A stretch of DNA of 64,000 bases from Tretioscincus oriximinensis. Its lineage: Eukaryota; Chordata; Lepidosauria; Squamata; Gymnophthalmidae. Shown in pieces: positions 12,599 to 23,429 of this stretch (position 1 is the first letter of the stretch; every line of letters begins with the position of its first letter). The DNA lies in the NCBI GenBank assembly GCA_022410635.1, contig JAJVDF010000594.1, positions 82,394-146,393 of the forward strand, written 5' to 3'. A model generated the notes under the pieces. The model did not search any database. It was not told where the DNA came from and saw only the letters and a program-made list of their open reading frames with translations. Position numbers and translations under genes: made by a program.

Positions 12599-12604
12599 AC
12601 TTAC
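12599..12604 (-). promoter_or_regulatory. APBA1: Splice donor of APBA1 exon 2
   Basis: Minus-strand GAT|GTAAGT matches the U1 consensus well. It falls exactly where homology to APBA1 stops (after GD), in phase 0. Confidence 0.92.
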
Positions 12605-13756
12605 ATCTCCCTCTAGTGGCCTCTGATCTTCACCATCCCTGGTCGGACTGATATCCTGTCTCATCACCCAGATGGGTTCTTTGGGTTCATCAGGGGTATA
12701 AGGAGATCGGATGGTCCTCGTCTTAACTTCCTCAATGGCTTCTTTAATGTCTTTGATTGCCAAGGATATTGCATCCCTCTTTTCCTTGCTATACCTTTGC
12801 ACTGACTCTCCCACACCAGCAGAGGACCTAGAGCCGACAGAAAGGTGACTGTTTTCTTGACGAATGTTAGCAGACATATTATTAGCATCCACATTTTGCT
12901 CCGCCTCTGGCATGTCTTCTGCAGCTTTATCTAGACTCTGAGAGCTCATGCTCTGCTTTACTTCTGCCACAATTTGATCAATATCTTCCTCCTGTTCATA
13001 ACTATCCATCCTTGGATATGGAGCAAACTCTGCCTCCTTTTCAGGACTGTCAGATTCTCCATCGGAGCGTTCATCATAGTGATGAAGGCGTGCCCCTAGA
13101 GCTTCCTTTCGATAATTGTCAGCTTCTTCCCTTTCTTGTTCATAGAGTCTAAGACCTTCTCTGACATCAAGGTCTGGTGTATCACCAATCTCCTCGTACA
13201 CATGTTCTTGAAGCCCATAGTCAGCATAGGGTTCTGCATACTGTTCATCATCTCCTCGGTGAAAAAGTCGGTGGGCGTACACATAGCCTGAATAGGCAGC
13301 ATTCATGGCTTCTTCATGTTCGATGGAATGGAAATGCAAGTGGTTGGGGAGAGTCCGGTTATGAATTGTTTCATCATGCTCTGCCTCTGCATTTTCTGTG
13401 TATTCCTCTGCTTCAGGCCTATATTGTATGGCGTACGCTCTCTCATCCTCATTCTCCAGCATTCGGTCTCCTTCATAACCATCCTCCACTCTGGCTATGA
13501 CGTCTCCCTCAGCAGTATCAGTGTGATTATGGAAACCACTCTCTGTGCTAGCTGACCGTGCTAACGTCCCCTCTTCTTCTCGCCTAGAATGTCCTTCACG
13601 GCTGCTATTGGCACATCTTGGGAAATGGATGGCATACTGCTGCTGCTCGTCTTCTACTTCAGAATGTTCCAGGTCGGCCTCCACGGACTCATTCACCTCC
13701 CTGCTTCCGAATTCATCACTCACCTCTCCTTTAGGCAGTCCCTCAAAGTGGTTCAT
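12605..13756 (-). CDS. APBA1: APBA1 (Mint1/X11-alpha), first coding exon, codons 1-384
   Basis: Neuronal adaptor that binds the amyloid precursor protein tail and links CASK and Munc18-1 at synapses. I recognised it from highly conserved blocks: an acidic N-terminus with ARSASTESGFHNHTDTAEGD (67-86), HFHSIEHEEAMNAAYSGYVY (141-160), the region matching the Munc18-interacting segment (about 182-270, from LQEHVYEEIGD through DIDQIVAEVKQSM), a lysine/glutamate-rich helix (about 323-346), and the CASK-binding motif EPIWVMRQD (360-368). The start at 13756 is the family's MNH start, with G at -3. The reading frame leaves the exon after GAT (Asp384); the next bases, GTAAGTAT, are a strong donor, so the three further codons before TGA are intronic. 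Compared with the mammalian protein as known, a proline/glutamine-rich stretch near residue 40 is shorter, and residues 285-320 differ. The PTB and two PDZ domains must lie on exons beyond the left edge. No frameshift or stop is seen, so it is probably functional. Confidence 0.96.
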
Positions 13757-13809
13757 GGCAGGTATTATGGGGCAATGCAGTTATTCTGTTAACATTTTGT
13801 GTGTTCAGG
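13757..13809 (-). other. APBA1: APBA1 exon 2, 5' UTR part, with splice acceptor
   Basis: On the minus strand a long pyrimidine tract ending in TCTCTCTGCAG lies at about 13832-13810. The exon therefore starts at 13809 and has 53 bases before the ATG. The first bases (CCTGA) put a stop in the frame of the upstream ORF that enters from exon 1. The acceptor is read from sequence; its use is inferred. Confidence 0.85.
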
Positions 13810-14016
13810 CTGCAGAGAGAAAAGAAAGAAAACACTATTATACAGTAACAAGAGGAAAGGTTGATTTAGAATCCTGCAGTACATAGTAAAATGAAATTTA
13901 GCATCAGGTGATTTATGCGCTTTCACAGAACAAAAATTAAGCCTAATTTAAAACAATTTTTAAAAAATTATACATATGAAGAAAAAACAGTGTCGAGAAT
14001 GAAAGAAATGTAAATA

Positions 14017-14276
14017 CAGTGGTACCTCGGTTCTCGAACACAATTCGTTCTGGGAGGACGGTCGAGAACCAATTTGTTCGAGAACCGAAGCAAGGCGCGC
14101 CGGGCCGAAAAAACGCACTCTGATGACGTCCGCAAGGCGCGCCTGGCCGAAAGAACGCCGAAGGAAGTTCGAGTTCCAAATCGGTGTTCGGATTCCAGGA
14201 CAAAAGTTTCTGGAATCTGCCGGTCGAACACCGATTTGGTCGACATTCAAGGCGTTCGAGAACCGAGGTACCACTG
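14017..14276. mobile_element. Tigger/pogo-type MITE, 260 bp, TA target duplication
   Basis: It has perfect 23-bp terminal inverted repeats starting CAGTGGTACCTCGGTTCTCG and is flanked by TA at 14015-14016 and 14277-14278. The interior is unusually GC-rich. It holds a tandem direct repeat of about 27 bp (CAAGGCGCGCC.GGCCGAAA.. at 14093 and 14132) and a second inverted pair (CAAATCGGTGTTCG at 14178 with CGAACACCGATTTGG at 14224). There is no transposase. TA duplication and CAGTGG ends fit Tc1/mariner-Tigger. It sits 208 bases upstream of the exon 2 acceptor. Confidence 0.92.
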
Positions 14277-14278
14277 TA

Positions 14279-16740
14279 GTTCAATTAGACTGCAATAGAT
14301 AGACCAGGGTAGTGCATAAAAAGTGATATATTTTATAATATAGGTGTCCATATAACAAACCTTTGGAAAAAAGAAAAAGGACAGGGCAGTTGAAGGGAAA
14401 AAATGCGAGAAACAGAGGAATCAAAATGTCGTTTTTAAAAGTAAAGATATATAGAAATATGAGTAGAAAGTAATCCTTATGGAAAATATCTAGTACAAAT
14501 ACTGTCCAAATGAAAAATAGGGCCCTAAATGTGCAAAGGTTATTCCTCTGACTATAGAAAGTTTTCCTACTTTTTTTTAATGATTTAATTGTTATTAATA
14601 ATTTTGACTCCCTGTTTTGCAGCCAGACTTTGTGATTTGAAACTAAGACGTTTTTAAAGTGGAACATTAAAATTAGCTAGTTTTGCTATTGGTAGATAAA
14701 GTTAAGCTGAAGAAAGCTTCCCCCCACCCCCCCATGCTAAAAGCTTTAAAACACTGCATAAATAGGGAACATTTTGGAACATGAACAGACATCAAGATAT
14801 GCACTCAAGAGTAAAATTTAAATTGCAGTATGTGGTTTATTACAATTTAGAGGAAAGGAGAAAGGTATTTGCCAAACAAAAGCATTTATAACTTCAAATG
14901 TCTATAAATGGATGTGTCATGACAATAAATATTTAACACATACTTCACACTAATGCAGGGCCAAAGATCTGTGAATCTAGCAATGAACAGCATTTAACTA
15001 TGCTTGCTAATTCCCCCTCGAGACTAGGCTGACGTGATATATTTTTTGTTAGTTAGAGGTGTAAGCAATACACTATATTTATCCCTTGGATACCATAAGC
15101 TATGACATACTGCAATCTAAAACTCGATTCTTCTTTTTCTCTTTCTTCTTCTCCTTCTTCCTCTTCTTCAAATTGAAGAAGAGTGCAGTAAACTTTTTAC
15201 ACTGAAGAAGGTCCAGTCAACAGGCTAGAAAATCACTGGCCGACTTTCACTATTCCTAATCATTGGATCTTAGATCACAGGTATCACACACATTTTCTGC
15301 AGATAGAGGGAGTGATAAGAGCAGAAACTAATGGTAAGGCACATTTAGTCTTATATGCATATTGAAAAGGAACTACATAAAATTAGGAGGAAGTTTAAGA
15401 ATAAAGAGTAATTAAATGTTGTCTCTGGCAGAGATAAAAATAAGGAATGCAATATGAATGATGGGAGGAAGAAAACATACAAGCATCAGTTGAAATAAAT
15501 TCTAGNAAATTCTCAAACAATGTGTATTTTGTAACAGGAAGGAAGGAATCATAACTGCAAGGGTTCTGGGAAAAATAGAGAATCATCTAAAGAACCTTTC
15601 TGACAATAGCTGAATGACTTAGTGATTTAGCCTACCAAGTAGCAAAAATGAAAACTAATAATACAAATGCAAAGAAAATAAAACTTCTTGAAAGTGTCTT
15701 GTAATGAGGTACCTACTTAAAATTATGGATCATCTAAGCTCCTTCTTTCCAAACATAAATTAAATTCAAATGCATCTCTGTAATTTTCCATCTACAAAAC
15801 AATAGCAAGAAGTATCANATGGCTTTACAAATAAAGAGATATTATTTCTCTGAAAAATGCAGCTCCCTCTCGTTAATTACTCACAGGAGCAGCTGTGGTC
15901 TAATGATCTCTGGTATATGTCAGAAAGTGCTTCCTAAGCATTCTTCACTCTGCCCTCAGATCCTGATGGATGACTTGACCTCTGAAAGAAAGGAAATTAA
16001 TAGGTTGATTTTTGATGTTACCAATTTCTTACTGAAGGTCAACTAGCTATAGTAATATTCCAATCAGCATTCAATAATTTGCAGCCTACTTTGCAAATAC
16101 TAAGGACAGCTACATTCCATCTTTAAGCTATTTCTTTCTTATAAATAGCAGATATAGACATCGTAACTCATGTTGTGAATGATCACTGTTTCTTTTTCCA
16201 TCACTAATGGTTGAACTATGCTGAAGAGTCATAATAATTTAGCCAAGCAACTCTTCCTTTTACCTCGCGTCTACTTGCATATTTCAGAAATGTCTTTTTG
16301 TTCAAGGAATCTTTTGTTCAAACCAATCCTCTTTGGAAAAAATAATAAGCTCTGAGTTATGGTGCACCCTCCTTTTTGCAATGGAACAACCACAATTATT
16401 TTCTAACGAGAACAGCAAGGCATACAGTGACAAATATATAATGTGAGGATAAACACATGCTTCAAAGCTGCATTTTTAATCATGTTCCATTCGCATCCAT
16501 TGAACTAAAAAACCCTGCTTTTTCATTTCTGTATTTATGAACACAGAACACAGTACAATACTTTTAAGATATTTTTTAAATGCCTGTTGTATGCTGTTGG
16601 TAAATCTATTTACGGTAGTTTTATCCATAGTTCAACTGTCTATCTGTCCATCCATCCGTCTAACTTAAGTCTACCACAAATTTATCATAGGGGTTAAAGC
16701 CACATTCAATAATACTTAATTCAAACAGCTGGAAACCAAA
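14279..16740. other. Intronic DNA, nothing recognised
   Basis: AT-rich sequence with a pyrimidine (CTT)-rich run at 15129-15170. Short ORFs show no family signature. Confidence 0.45.
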
Positions 16741-16745
16741 TATAA

Positions 16746-16786
16746 GGCATGGATAGCTCAGTCACTAAGGAAACCGTTAAGGAAAG
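16746..16786 (+). mobile_element. SINE-A head fragment
   Basis: GGCATGGATAGCTCAGTCAC followed by TAAGGAAACCGT resembles the first 40 bases of SINE-A. It stops where a purine tract begins. Confidence 0.45.
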
Positions 16787-16802
16787 GTAAAAAGGGGGAA
16801 GC

Positions 16803-17031
16803 GTGTTAGGAGGAAAGGAAGAAAGGGAGGGAGGAAAAAAGAGAAAGAAGGAAAGAAAAAGAAAAAGAAGGAAAGAAAAAGAGAAAAAAGAAGAAGAAAA
16901 AAGAGAAAGGAAGGATAGAAAGAAGGAAAGAAGAAAAGAAGAAAGAAAAAGAAAAAATGAAAGAAGGAAAGAGAAAAAGAAGGGAGGGAGGAAAGAAGTA
17001 AGGAAAGAAAGAGAAAGGAAGGGAACTCGGC
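16803..17031 (+). repeat. GAAA/GGAA polypurine tract
   Basis: About 230 bases are almost pure A and G on the plus strand. Long open frames here, rich in K/E/R or (reversed) S/F/L, are composition artefacts. The tract could form triplex DNA. Confidence 0.95.
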
Positions 17032-17680
17032 TGTTGTGCAGGCACTTCTGGCGCTGCTGTGCCAGGCTCTGGCAGCAGCAGATTCCTGGTTTTGCCACAC
17101 CAGAGCAGCAGTGGAGGGCAGCCACTCAGCAGTGCCTCATCCTCTAGCAGCTTCCACCCATGCTCGGCCTCCTGTCTGCACCACCTTCTTCATCTCACAA
17201 TGCTACCATCACCCAGGCAACGGGTGCAAAGGTGGGGAAGGGCGAGGCTGTGAGGGGGCCAGTGGGGCCAGGGCGCAGTCGGATCCAGTCTGGGGTGTTC
17301 AGGCCAGCGGTAGCTGTTGGGTGGTGAGAAGGCCTCAAACCAGAGAAAACCCGGGGGCTCTAGCCTTTTGGTCAGTCTATTCAAAAATAGTAAATAAAGA
17401 AACAGCAACACTGCTATAGTGAGAAAGCTAGGGAAAAAAAGACTAGAACCTTCTGGAATTTTAATCCTTTTGGGATCAATCAGAATTTCCAATACAGAAA
17501 GTTCCAGCACTGCTCTGCATGCCAAGGTTCTCTTCTATCGTTATACTAATACAAAGCAAGTGTGCATGTAAGAAACAATTTATGCACTTTTTGAAGTCTT
17601 ATTATTACTTTAGTTAAGAATTTATTCTCTGTAAGGATAGGTATGTTCTTGATATATTTGCTTCTGTTGTGGGAAGTACG
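17032..17680. other. GC-richer intronic DNA of unknown origin
   Basis: 17036-17345 is clearly GC-richer than its surroundings, with CAGCAG clusters, but has no conserved protein signal or recognisable repeat. It may be an unrecognised dispersed element. Confidence 0.35.
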
Positions 17681-17682
17681 CT

Positions 17683-17759
17683 TAGATGGATGGATAGATA
17701 AATAGCTAGATAGGTAGGTAGATGGATAGGTAGATAGACAGACAGACATAGACAGACAG
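17683..17759 (+). repeat. GATA/GATG/GACA tetranucleotide microsatellite
   Basis: Imperfect GATG, GATA, GTAG and GACA units that end at an N. Confidence 0.9.
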
Positions 17760-17824
17760 NTAAAATTTATATGCCTATGTAGTTCTCTCATACTTTGGCT
17801 ATATAATAAAAAACCAGGACTCAT

Positions 17825-18025
17825 TGTGAAAGACCATGATGCTGGGAAAGACTGAAGTCAAAAGAAGACAGCCAAGGATGAAGTGGCTAGATAGTGTCGT
17901 GAAGGCAACGAATGAGATTGACCTTGAGAGACAATAGAGGACAGGGAGACTTGGCAAGCTGTAGTCCATGGAGTCATAAAGACATNACTGAACAACTGAA
18001 TAGCAACTACAGCAGCAGCAGCAGC
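17825..18025 (+). mobile_element. RTE-BovB LINE 3' end
   Basis: It reads as the classic BovB 3' region: GACCATGATGCTGGGAAAGA, then GAAGACAGCCAAGGATGAAG, then GGACAGGGAGACTTGGCAAG, CTGTAGTCCATGGAGTCATA, and ACTGAACAACTGAATAGCAA. It ends in a short (CAG)n tail. Heavily truncated. BovB is known from squamates and ruminants and spread by horizontal transfer. Confidence 0.85.
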
Positions 18026-18167
18026 ATTGCTCCCATCAGCCTCAACCCCACCCCTAAACACAGAATATGTCCAACAGAATGGTAAGATTTTGACTGATTC
18101 AAGTCAACCACCCCTTTGGTGGTGCATATAGCTTTTGTTGCTTTCCCCACATCAGATGACCTATATA

Positions 18168-18302
18168 TCCGGCAGGGCTGAGAGAGTTCTAAAGAAATGT
18201 GATTAGCCCAAGGTCACTTGGCTGGTTCATGAAGGAGTGTGGAATCGAATCGGAAGAGTACCGGACAATGATCTGACACTACACTACACCGAACCGGCTA
18301 AC
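18168..18302 (-). mobile_element. tRNA-derived SINE-B, partial
   Basis: On the minus strand: AGCCGGTTCGGTGTAGTGTA (A-box-like), then GATTCGATTCCACACTCCTT (B-box-like), then the AAGTGACCTTGGGCTAATCA block. It matches the plus-strand copy at 21.25 kb. Confidence 0.8.
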
Positions 18303-18363
18303 TAGAAAATCAGAAACAANTGTGCCAATCCACAGAATATTCCCAATATCTCCAGCTTTCTGT

Positions 18364-18526
18364 GGCCCTGTCCCCACTGAGCCTTATTCTGGGCTATATC
18401 TCAATACAGAGCTTGGTCATCCACATGTGAGTGTAGGCTGTACATGCATAGCCTACACTAGCATGTAGATGGCCAAGCTCCTATTCTGAGATATAGCTAT
18501 GAAGAAAGCTCAGTGGGGACAGGACC
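18364..18526. mobile_element. Palindromic MITE family 1, full copy
   Basis: Terminal inverted repeats of about 19 bp (GGCCCTGTCCCCACTGAGC against GGTCCTGTCCCCACTGAGC) continue inward almost along the whole 163 bp (TCTGGGCTATATCTCA pairs with TGAGATATAGCTATG). The loop is near CATGCATAGCCTACACTAGC. The flanks TTTCTGT and TTTGTGT may be a degenerate target duplication. There is no coding capacity. Confidence 0.8.
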
Positions 18527-18914
18527 TTTGTGTGAACATACAAGAGGAGAATGACATCAACTAGGAAAGCTACAGTATTCAATTTGTGACATCATTCCAN
18601 GTTCCACACATCCAAAAATAAAGACAGCACAGTGCCAGCCTTGTTCTTTTCTGAATCAATGAAGTGAAATAAATACGAAATAAAACATATATTTGATACA
18701 GGCCTATCTTACGGTTGTCTGGAATAAACTGTATTTTATTGCCAAATACTTTCTTTCTTTGTCGATCACCAGAACATAGGGAACTATTTCTATCTCTAGT
18801 TCTTCATTAATAGAATAGCTGCACATCTCAGACTTCAAGCAAAATCCTAATTTGAAAATGTAATGATGGCCTTTTATGTCAATTTCATAGTATTGATTAG
18901 GGAATTGAAANAAA
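18527..18914. other. Intronic DNA, nothing recognised
   Basis: AT-rich sequence with an N at 18600 and no supported feature. Confidence 0.4.
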
Positions 18915-19774
18915 ACATCAAATTTGCTGATGAGAAAAGCTAGGAGGGGTTGCTAGTATTAAACAAGAGAGAAAGGATTAAAAAAGATCTAAACAAGTTG
19001 GTAAAAGGAGCTGAAACTAACAGAGTGGTATTTAACAGGGAGAAATGCAAAATCCAACATTTGGGCAAAAAGAATGAAAACAGCACATATAGAATGGGAG
19101 GAATATGTCTGAGCAGCAGCACACGTGAAAAGGACCTAGGTGTTTTGGTAGATCACAGACTAAACATGAGTCAACAGTGTGAAGCAGCTGCAAAAAAGCC
19201 AAACACAATCCTGGGGTTTATTAAGAGGAGCATATAATCTCAATCACNTNAAGTAATTATTCCTCTCTACACTTGGAATAATGTGTTCAATTCTGGGGGG
19301 GCAATCTAAAAGGGACATTGATAACCTATAGCAAGTTCAAATGAGAGTTATAAGGATCATGAGTGGTCTGGAAACCATGTCCTATAAAGAGCGGTTAAGG
19401 GATCTAGGGATGTTTAGTCTGCAAAAGAGAAGACTGAGAGGAGACNTGATAGCTGTCTACAAATATCAGAAGAACTGTCATAGAGCAGAGGAATCAGCAT
19501 TGTTGTCAATGGAACATGGACTAGAAATAATGGGATGAAACTGCAAGGGAATAGATTTAGATCAGGCATCAGAAAAGACTTTCTAACAATTAGGGTGATA
19601 AACCAGTGGAACAGTTTGCCACAGGGGGTGGTGAGTCTTCTCTGGAAGTCTTCAAACAGAGACTGGACAGTCATCTGTCTGGGATGGTTTAATGAAGCCT
19701 GCATTGAACAGGGGGGGTTGGACTTGAAGACTTTGGAGGTCCCTTCCAACTCTATGAGTCTATAATTCTATGGA
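18915..19774 (+). pseudogene. CR1 LINE 3' third with ATTCTATG-type tail
   Basis: It starts in RT just after the catalytic box (AAATTTGCTGATGA near 18917). The open frame 18950-19237 shows NREKCKIQHLGKKN, REKDLGVLVDHRLNMS and KKPNTILGFIKRSI. A C-terminal block with stops and Ns follows. The 3' end is CR1-typical: GGTTGGACTTGAAGAC, GGAGGTCCCTTCCAACTC, then TATAATTCTATGG. This tail differs from the TCTTATGT tail of the other CR1 copies, so it belongs to another subfamily. Confidence 0.88.
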
Positions 19775-20261
19775 TACTTCAATCCAAAACTTTAGATGAA
19801 AAACATACTATTTTAGGAAACTGAAGATGATGACTATTTTCAGATATGGGAACTTCCAATTTAAGTTTTTAATAGAAAACAACCAATGAATTAGCACGTA
19901 TTTCCCTCCTCCCTCTTCTTTTTCCCTCAGACAAAAAGAGAGAGCACCTTCCTGTGTTAGATTTAAAAGATTTGATATATGTGTGAATAATGCTGTCTAT
20001 ACCACAACTTCAATATAAGGACAACTTCAAATTCAGTAATCATTTTCTAGGATACAAACCAAATTCATAGTAACTTCCAAAATCTACTGACTCTAATAAA
20101 TATTTGCTATGTTCTTAAAGTATTTCTTCATGTGATATTCCAGAATAGCTTCCAAAACATTCCATTTAAAACATATTAAAGCAGAAAACAACCAATGAAT
20201 TATCATTCTCAGGAATTCTTAACATTCCTTATTAAAATCGTGAATGGGTAAGTCTGAAAAA
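19775..20261. other. Intronic DNA, nothing recognised
   Basis: The phrase AAAACAACCAATGAATTA occurs twice (near 19876 and 20186) in similar contexts, a small direct repeat of about 18 bases. Confidence 0.4.
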
Positions 20262-20420
20262 TCAGGGTAAAAGGTAGGGCCTTTTCGGTGGCTGTCCCAT
20301 CTTTGAAATAGTCTCCCCTCGAAGTGCGTCTGTCATCAACATTGTATTGTTTTGGAAGATCTCTGAAGATGCACCTCTTTTACCTGGCCTTTGGCTGAAG
20401 AAATATCATCTCAGTGGGTC
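20262..20420 (+). mobile_element. L2-type LINE 3' fragment
   Basis: GTAGGGCCTTTTCGGTGGCT, then AAATAGTCTCCCCTCGAAGT, then TTTTACCTGGCCTTTGGCTG. These match the L2-type C-terminal region at 1.4 and 32.3 kb. Confidence 0.65.
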
Positions 20421-21252
20421 CCAGCTCCCTCTTCTGTGGTTCCACTTCCCTCTGTTCTGGCAAAGCTGCCCCTCTGCCATGTTGGGCAGACAGCTGGGCA
20501 ACCTACAGCGCCACTGAGTTCAAAGTACTGAGCCTTGTCATTGGTCTAGAAAGACCAGAGAAAGACCTCGGAACCTTGGACTTGGTGATGCGAATCTCAT
20601 TAATAGTAGGGAGTGAAAATCCCTGAAGTACTTTTTAAACGCTTATGGCTTCCTTTACTGCTGTATACGGACTCATTGCATCACCTCAAGCAATTATGAT
20701 GTTAAAAGATGCTAAAAGATGCTTAAAGCAAGCACTAGAAACACCTTCTGTTCTCTCCTATCTTTTTTTCTCATGTATTTTTATTAATTTTAAAAATATA
20801 TACAATATTCTTAACATTATTCCTTTACATAATACAATAACCTTCCCTCCCTCCCTCCCTCCCTCTGCGAAAAACAGCTGTAGGTAAGTATTTTCACATT
20901 AGCTTCTACTTCCCAAATGTTCTGACACAGAAATTTGTTTAAGCACAAATTTTTATTCATTGCTAGTAATTTCCTCCATTTCATTTGAGAATTAAATTCC
21001 ATACTTCCCCCTCCATTTCCTAACATTCTATTTCTTTTTTCTCAAATTAAGTCAAATTCCAGCTGTTCAGTAATGTATTTGTGCCACACAGCAATTGAGC
21101 ATTCATCACTTGATTTCTATTTGGCTACCATCATTGCGACTGGGCTGCCATAATCAACTGTTTCCAGTGCTGACCAGATTTGATTAGAATCTATTATTAA
21201 ATTTACTTGTTGCGTTACGAGATCCCAGAAACCTTGGGCTTCTTCACAGTTC
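20421..21252. other. Intronic DNA with a CCCT run
   Basis: A (CCCT)n pyrimidine run lies at 20843-20864. Nothing else is recognised. Confidence 0.45.
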
Positions 21253-21415
21253 CACCAAAGAGAGCCAGTTTGGTGAAGTGGTTAGTGTTGGACTCTTATC
21301 TGGTAGTCTCCTCGTTTCTCCATGAAAGCCTGGGTGACCTTGGATCAGTCACAGTTCTTTAGGACTCTCTCAGCCCCACCTACTTCACAGGGTGTCTGTT
21401 GTGGAGAAATCAACA
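21253..21415 (+). mobile_element. tRNA-derived SINE-B
   Basis: It begins AGAGAGCCAGTTTGGTGAAG TGGTTA (A-box region), then GGACTCTTATCTGGTAG, a diverged B box, GGGTGACCTTGGATCAGTCA, and CTCTCAGCCCCACCTACTTC ACAGGGTGTCTGTTGTGG. It is truncated before the usual 3' body. Confidence 0.85.
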
Positions 21416-22660
21416 AAAAAGCCATATGTAAATAAACACCTCAAAATGTCCACAATTTCACATGTGGAACTGACTCCTCTAATTGTATGGGCATAAAAAG
21501 TGTACGATAATCTACCTTGTTCCTCGGTTGTTTTAATCTAGTATGTTTGGTCCTAATGATATCCTTTATTATTGCTTTCATTTTCTGAGTGGATATATTC
21601 CAATCAATATTCCACCAATCCTCATTAGCTATGACTATATCCAGAAAATAATAATTTTATGTATTAACATAGTTTTGCTGTTTTGTTGTCATAATGTTTT
21701 TAAAAATGTGCTAAAATGGAATTAATACATTCATGAGCTACTTGTGTATTTATTTTTTACATGACGGAAAGCTCAATTCTGTAGCTCCCTGTAACAACTT
21801 GCGTAAACTCCAATGGACGCTCTGTAAACATGTGGACAGATTCTGATGTTACATATATCGCTAAAATTCCCATCCTCTTTTGCCAATGATTATAGCACCT
21901 ACAGAAGATAGGAACTGAAGCATGCCAATATCTCAAAATATCAGAACCTACCAGAAAAATGCAAACACCACATTGGGCAGTTCTGCTTCTATTATCAATA
22001 ATTTAGAATTCTTCTGAAGTCTTAAGCCAGTTTATTGGCAGCAGGAACTTCTTTTGAGTCTAAGCGTGAAAAAAAGAATGTGACAACTCTTTCAGGAATA
22101 ACATGGAATCCAAACAAGTAACCTTAGATGTAGATCTCTCAGATTTGTTATGTGAGGTCCATATCAATGCATTTTAATGTTTAAAGCATTTTAATTTTCT
22201 GAAACAGGAACATTTCTAATTAAGTTTTGAAATGCTCTAATGCAAAAAAAAAATGTGTTTTTTATCATAGAAATATATAATAATTAATAATAATGAATAA
22301 TGAATAATGAATGATTGATGATGATGATGATGATGATGATGATAATAAGTTTCCATCTCATTTGCCATCGTTTCTGGGTTGTGATGTTGTTTCATAGTTT
22401 TATTTTGTACATTAACTTCAAAGATATATGACTATAGTGGCTCTATTCAGAAGATCAGTTGTATGTAAGCTTTCTAGCAATCAATAAGTTCACAGCAGAA
22501 TATCAAGCATAACGCACCAACCCAAAACCTACAAGCCAGAATACAGGCTAAGTTGATCACAAACACCTAGTGGTTATTATCTGGCATTATGAAAATGTAA
22601 CCCCCCGTATCATTCTCACAAGGGGGGGGGAGAGAGAAACAAACTGAAAACTAGTTTTCC
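21416..22660. other. Intronic DNA with an ATG/ATA microsatellite
   Basis: AT-rich sequence. (AAT)/(ATG) repeats lie at 22280-22348, including nine ATG-type units, and an eight-G run lies at 22623. No gene is seen. Confidence 0.5.
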
Positions 22661-22664
22661 CTTC

Positions 22665-23090
22665 TTCTCTGCCTCATTTTGACTCTGATTCAGCCACTTG
22701 GCAGGCCAAGTAGCCAGTGGAGCCACACTGAAAGCTCACTGGAACCAGAAGGATCCAGGTCCACGGGAGATCTTTGCAGGTCTCCTGCCATTCCAGCTGT
22801 TTTGACAGTAGTTTACGATTCTTGTGCTGGAGCAGCAGTGGGGAAATTAAACTATAGGTTAAAAACTGGTGAGTGTGTGTGTGGGGTGGGGAAGGCAGGA
22901 GATCCGCTTGGATCACCTACTTCCTTGGACTCCAACCCTTAGGAATGTTTTGGCACTTTCCAGAAGACCCACCCCCCAATGACTGGCCTCCAGTCACACA
23001 GCTTACAAAACTGACATAGCAAAATTGTCACCAGAATACACTTAAATGCAAACTGCGTTAAGTTTTCTGAGCAAAATATCAGCTCAGAAA
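22665..23090. mobile_element. Dispersed repeat family 3 copy
   Basis: GATCTTTGCAGGTCTCCTGC followed by CATTCCAGCTGTTTTGACAG matches 6.6 and 54.7 kb and, in reverse, 25.45 kb. The right half (CCAATGACTGGCCTCCAGTC) parallels AAGAACTGGCCACCAATTGA at 6785. Confidence 0.45.
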
Positions 23091-23211
23091 ACATGTGGCT
23101 GTGCAACCTGCACGTGACAACAGCATATCCCATTCAAATTACACAGGAAGTGCATTCGCCCAGTGCAGAGCCACACAAGCATTTTGCCCCAAGTGTGAAT
23201 ACAGCCTGAGT

Positions 23212-23365
23212 ATGGTTGCCATATGTCCCGGGAAGGTGAGACAATCCCGGTTTGGGGGACTAAAATATAGTCCCCTCCGGGTTTTAAGATAAAATCCCGG
23301 ATTTTTACATTCCCCGATGCTGCATCAGGGAATATAAAAATGCAGGATTTTAAAGGAAAAGGAGC
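23212..23365. mobile_element. hAT-like palindromic fragment
   Basis: TATGGTTGCCATATGTCCCG resembles hAT MITE ends. The core TTTTTACATTCCCCGATGCTGCATCAGGGAATATAAAAAT is an inverted repeat at 23302-23341. The right end is lost or joined to the next inverted repeat. Confidence 0.45.
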
Positions 23366-23429
23366 CGTCAGAGCTGACGGCTGCAGCCTGAGCAATGCTT
23401 TCCGGGGTCCTGGAACCTCAGAGCGTGCC

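Larger units (their letters stand above)
1..12604 (-). other. APBA1: APBA1 intron 2 (part)
   Basis: It begins at the exon 2 donor and continues past the left edge. I searched the minus-strand frames for the next conserved APBA1 segments (the linker and start of the PTB domain) and did not see them. Confidence 0.8.

Noticed and set aside
12593..12604. Three codons after Asp384 and a TGA as a true C-terminus
   Set aside because: They coincide with a consensus donor at the point where APBA1 homology stops, so they are intronic.
1..12604. Next APBA1 exon (start of the PTB domain)
   Set aside because: The conserved segments expected there were looked for in minus-strand frames and not found, so they lie outside the window.
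12664..13302. Other minus-strand frames within exon 2
   Set aside because: Out-of-frame shadows of the APBA1 reading frame.
13177..13886. Plus-strand open frames of 107 and 113 codons over exon 2
   Set aside because: They are antisense shadows of the APBA1 coding sequence and show no independent family signal.
16721..17147. Long frames rich in K/E/R or F/L/S
   Set aside because: Artefacts of the polypurine tract.
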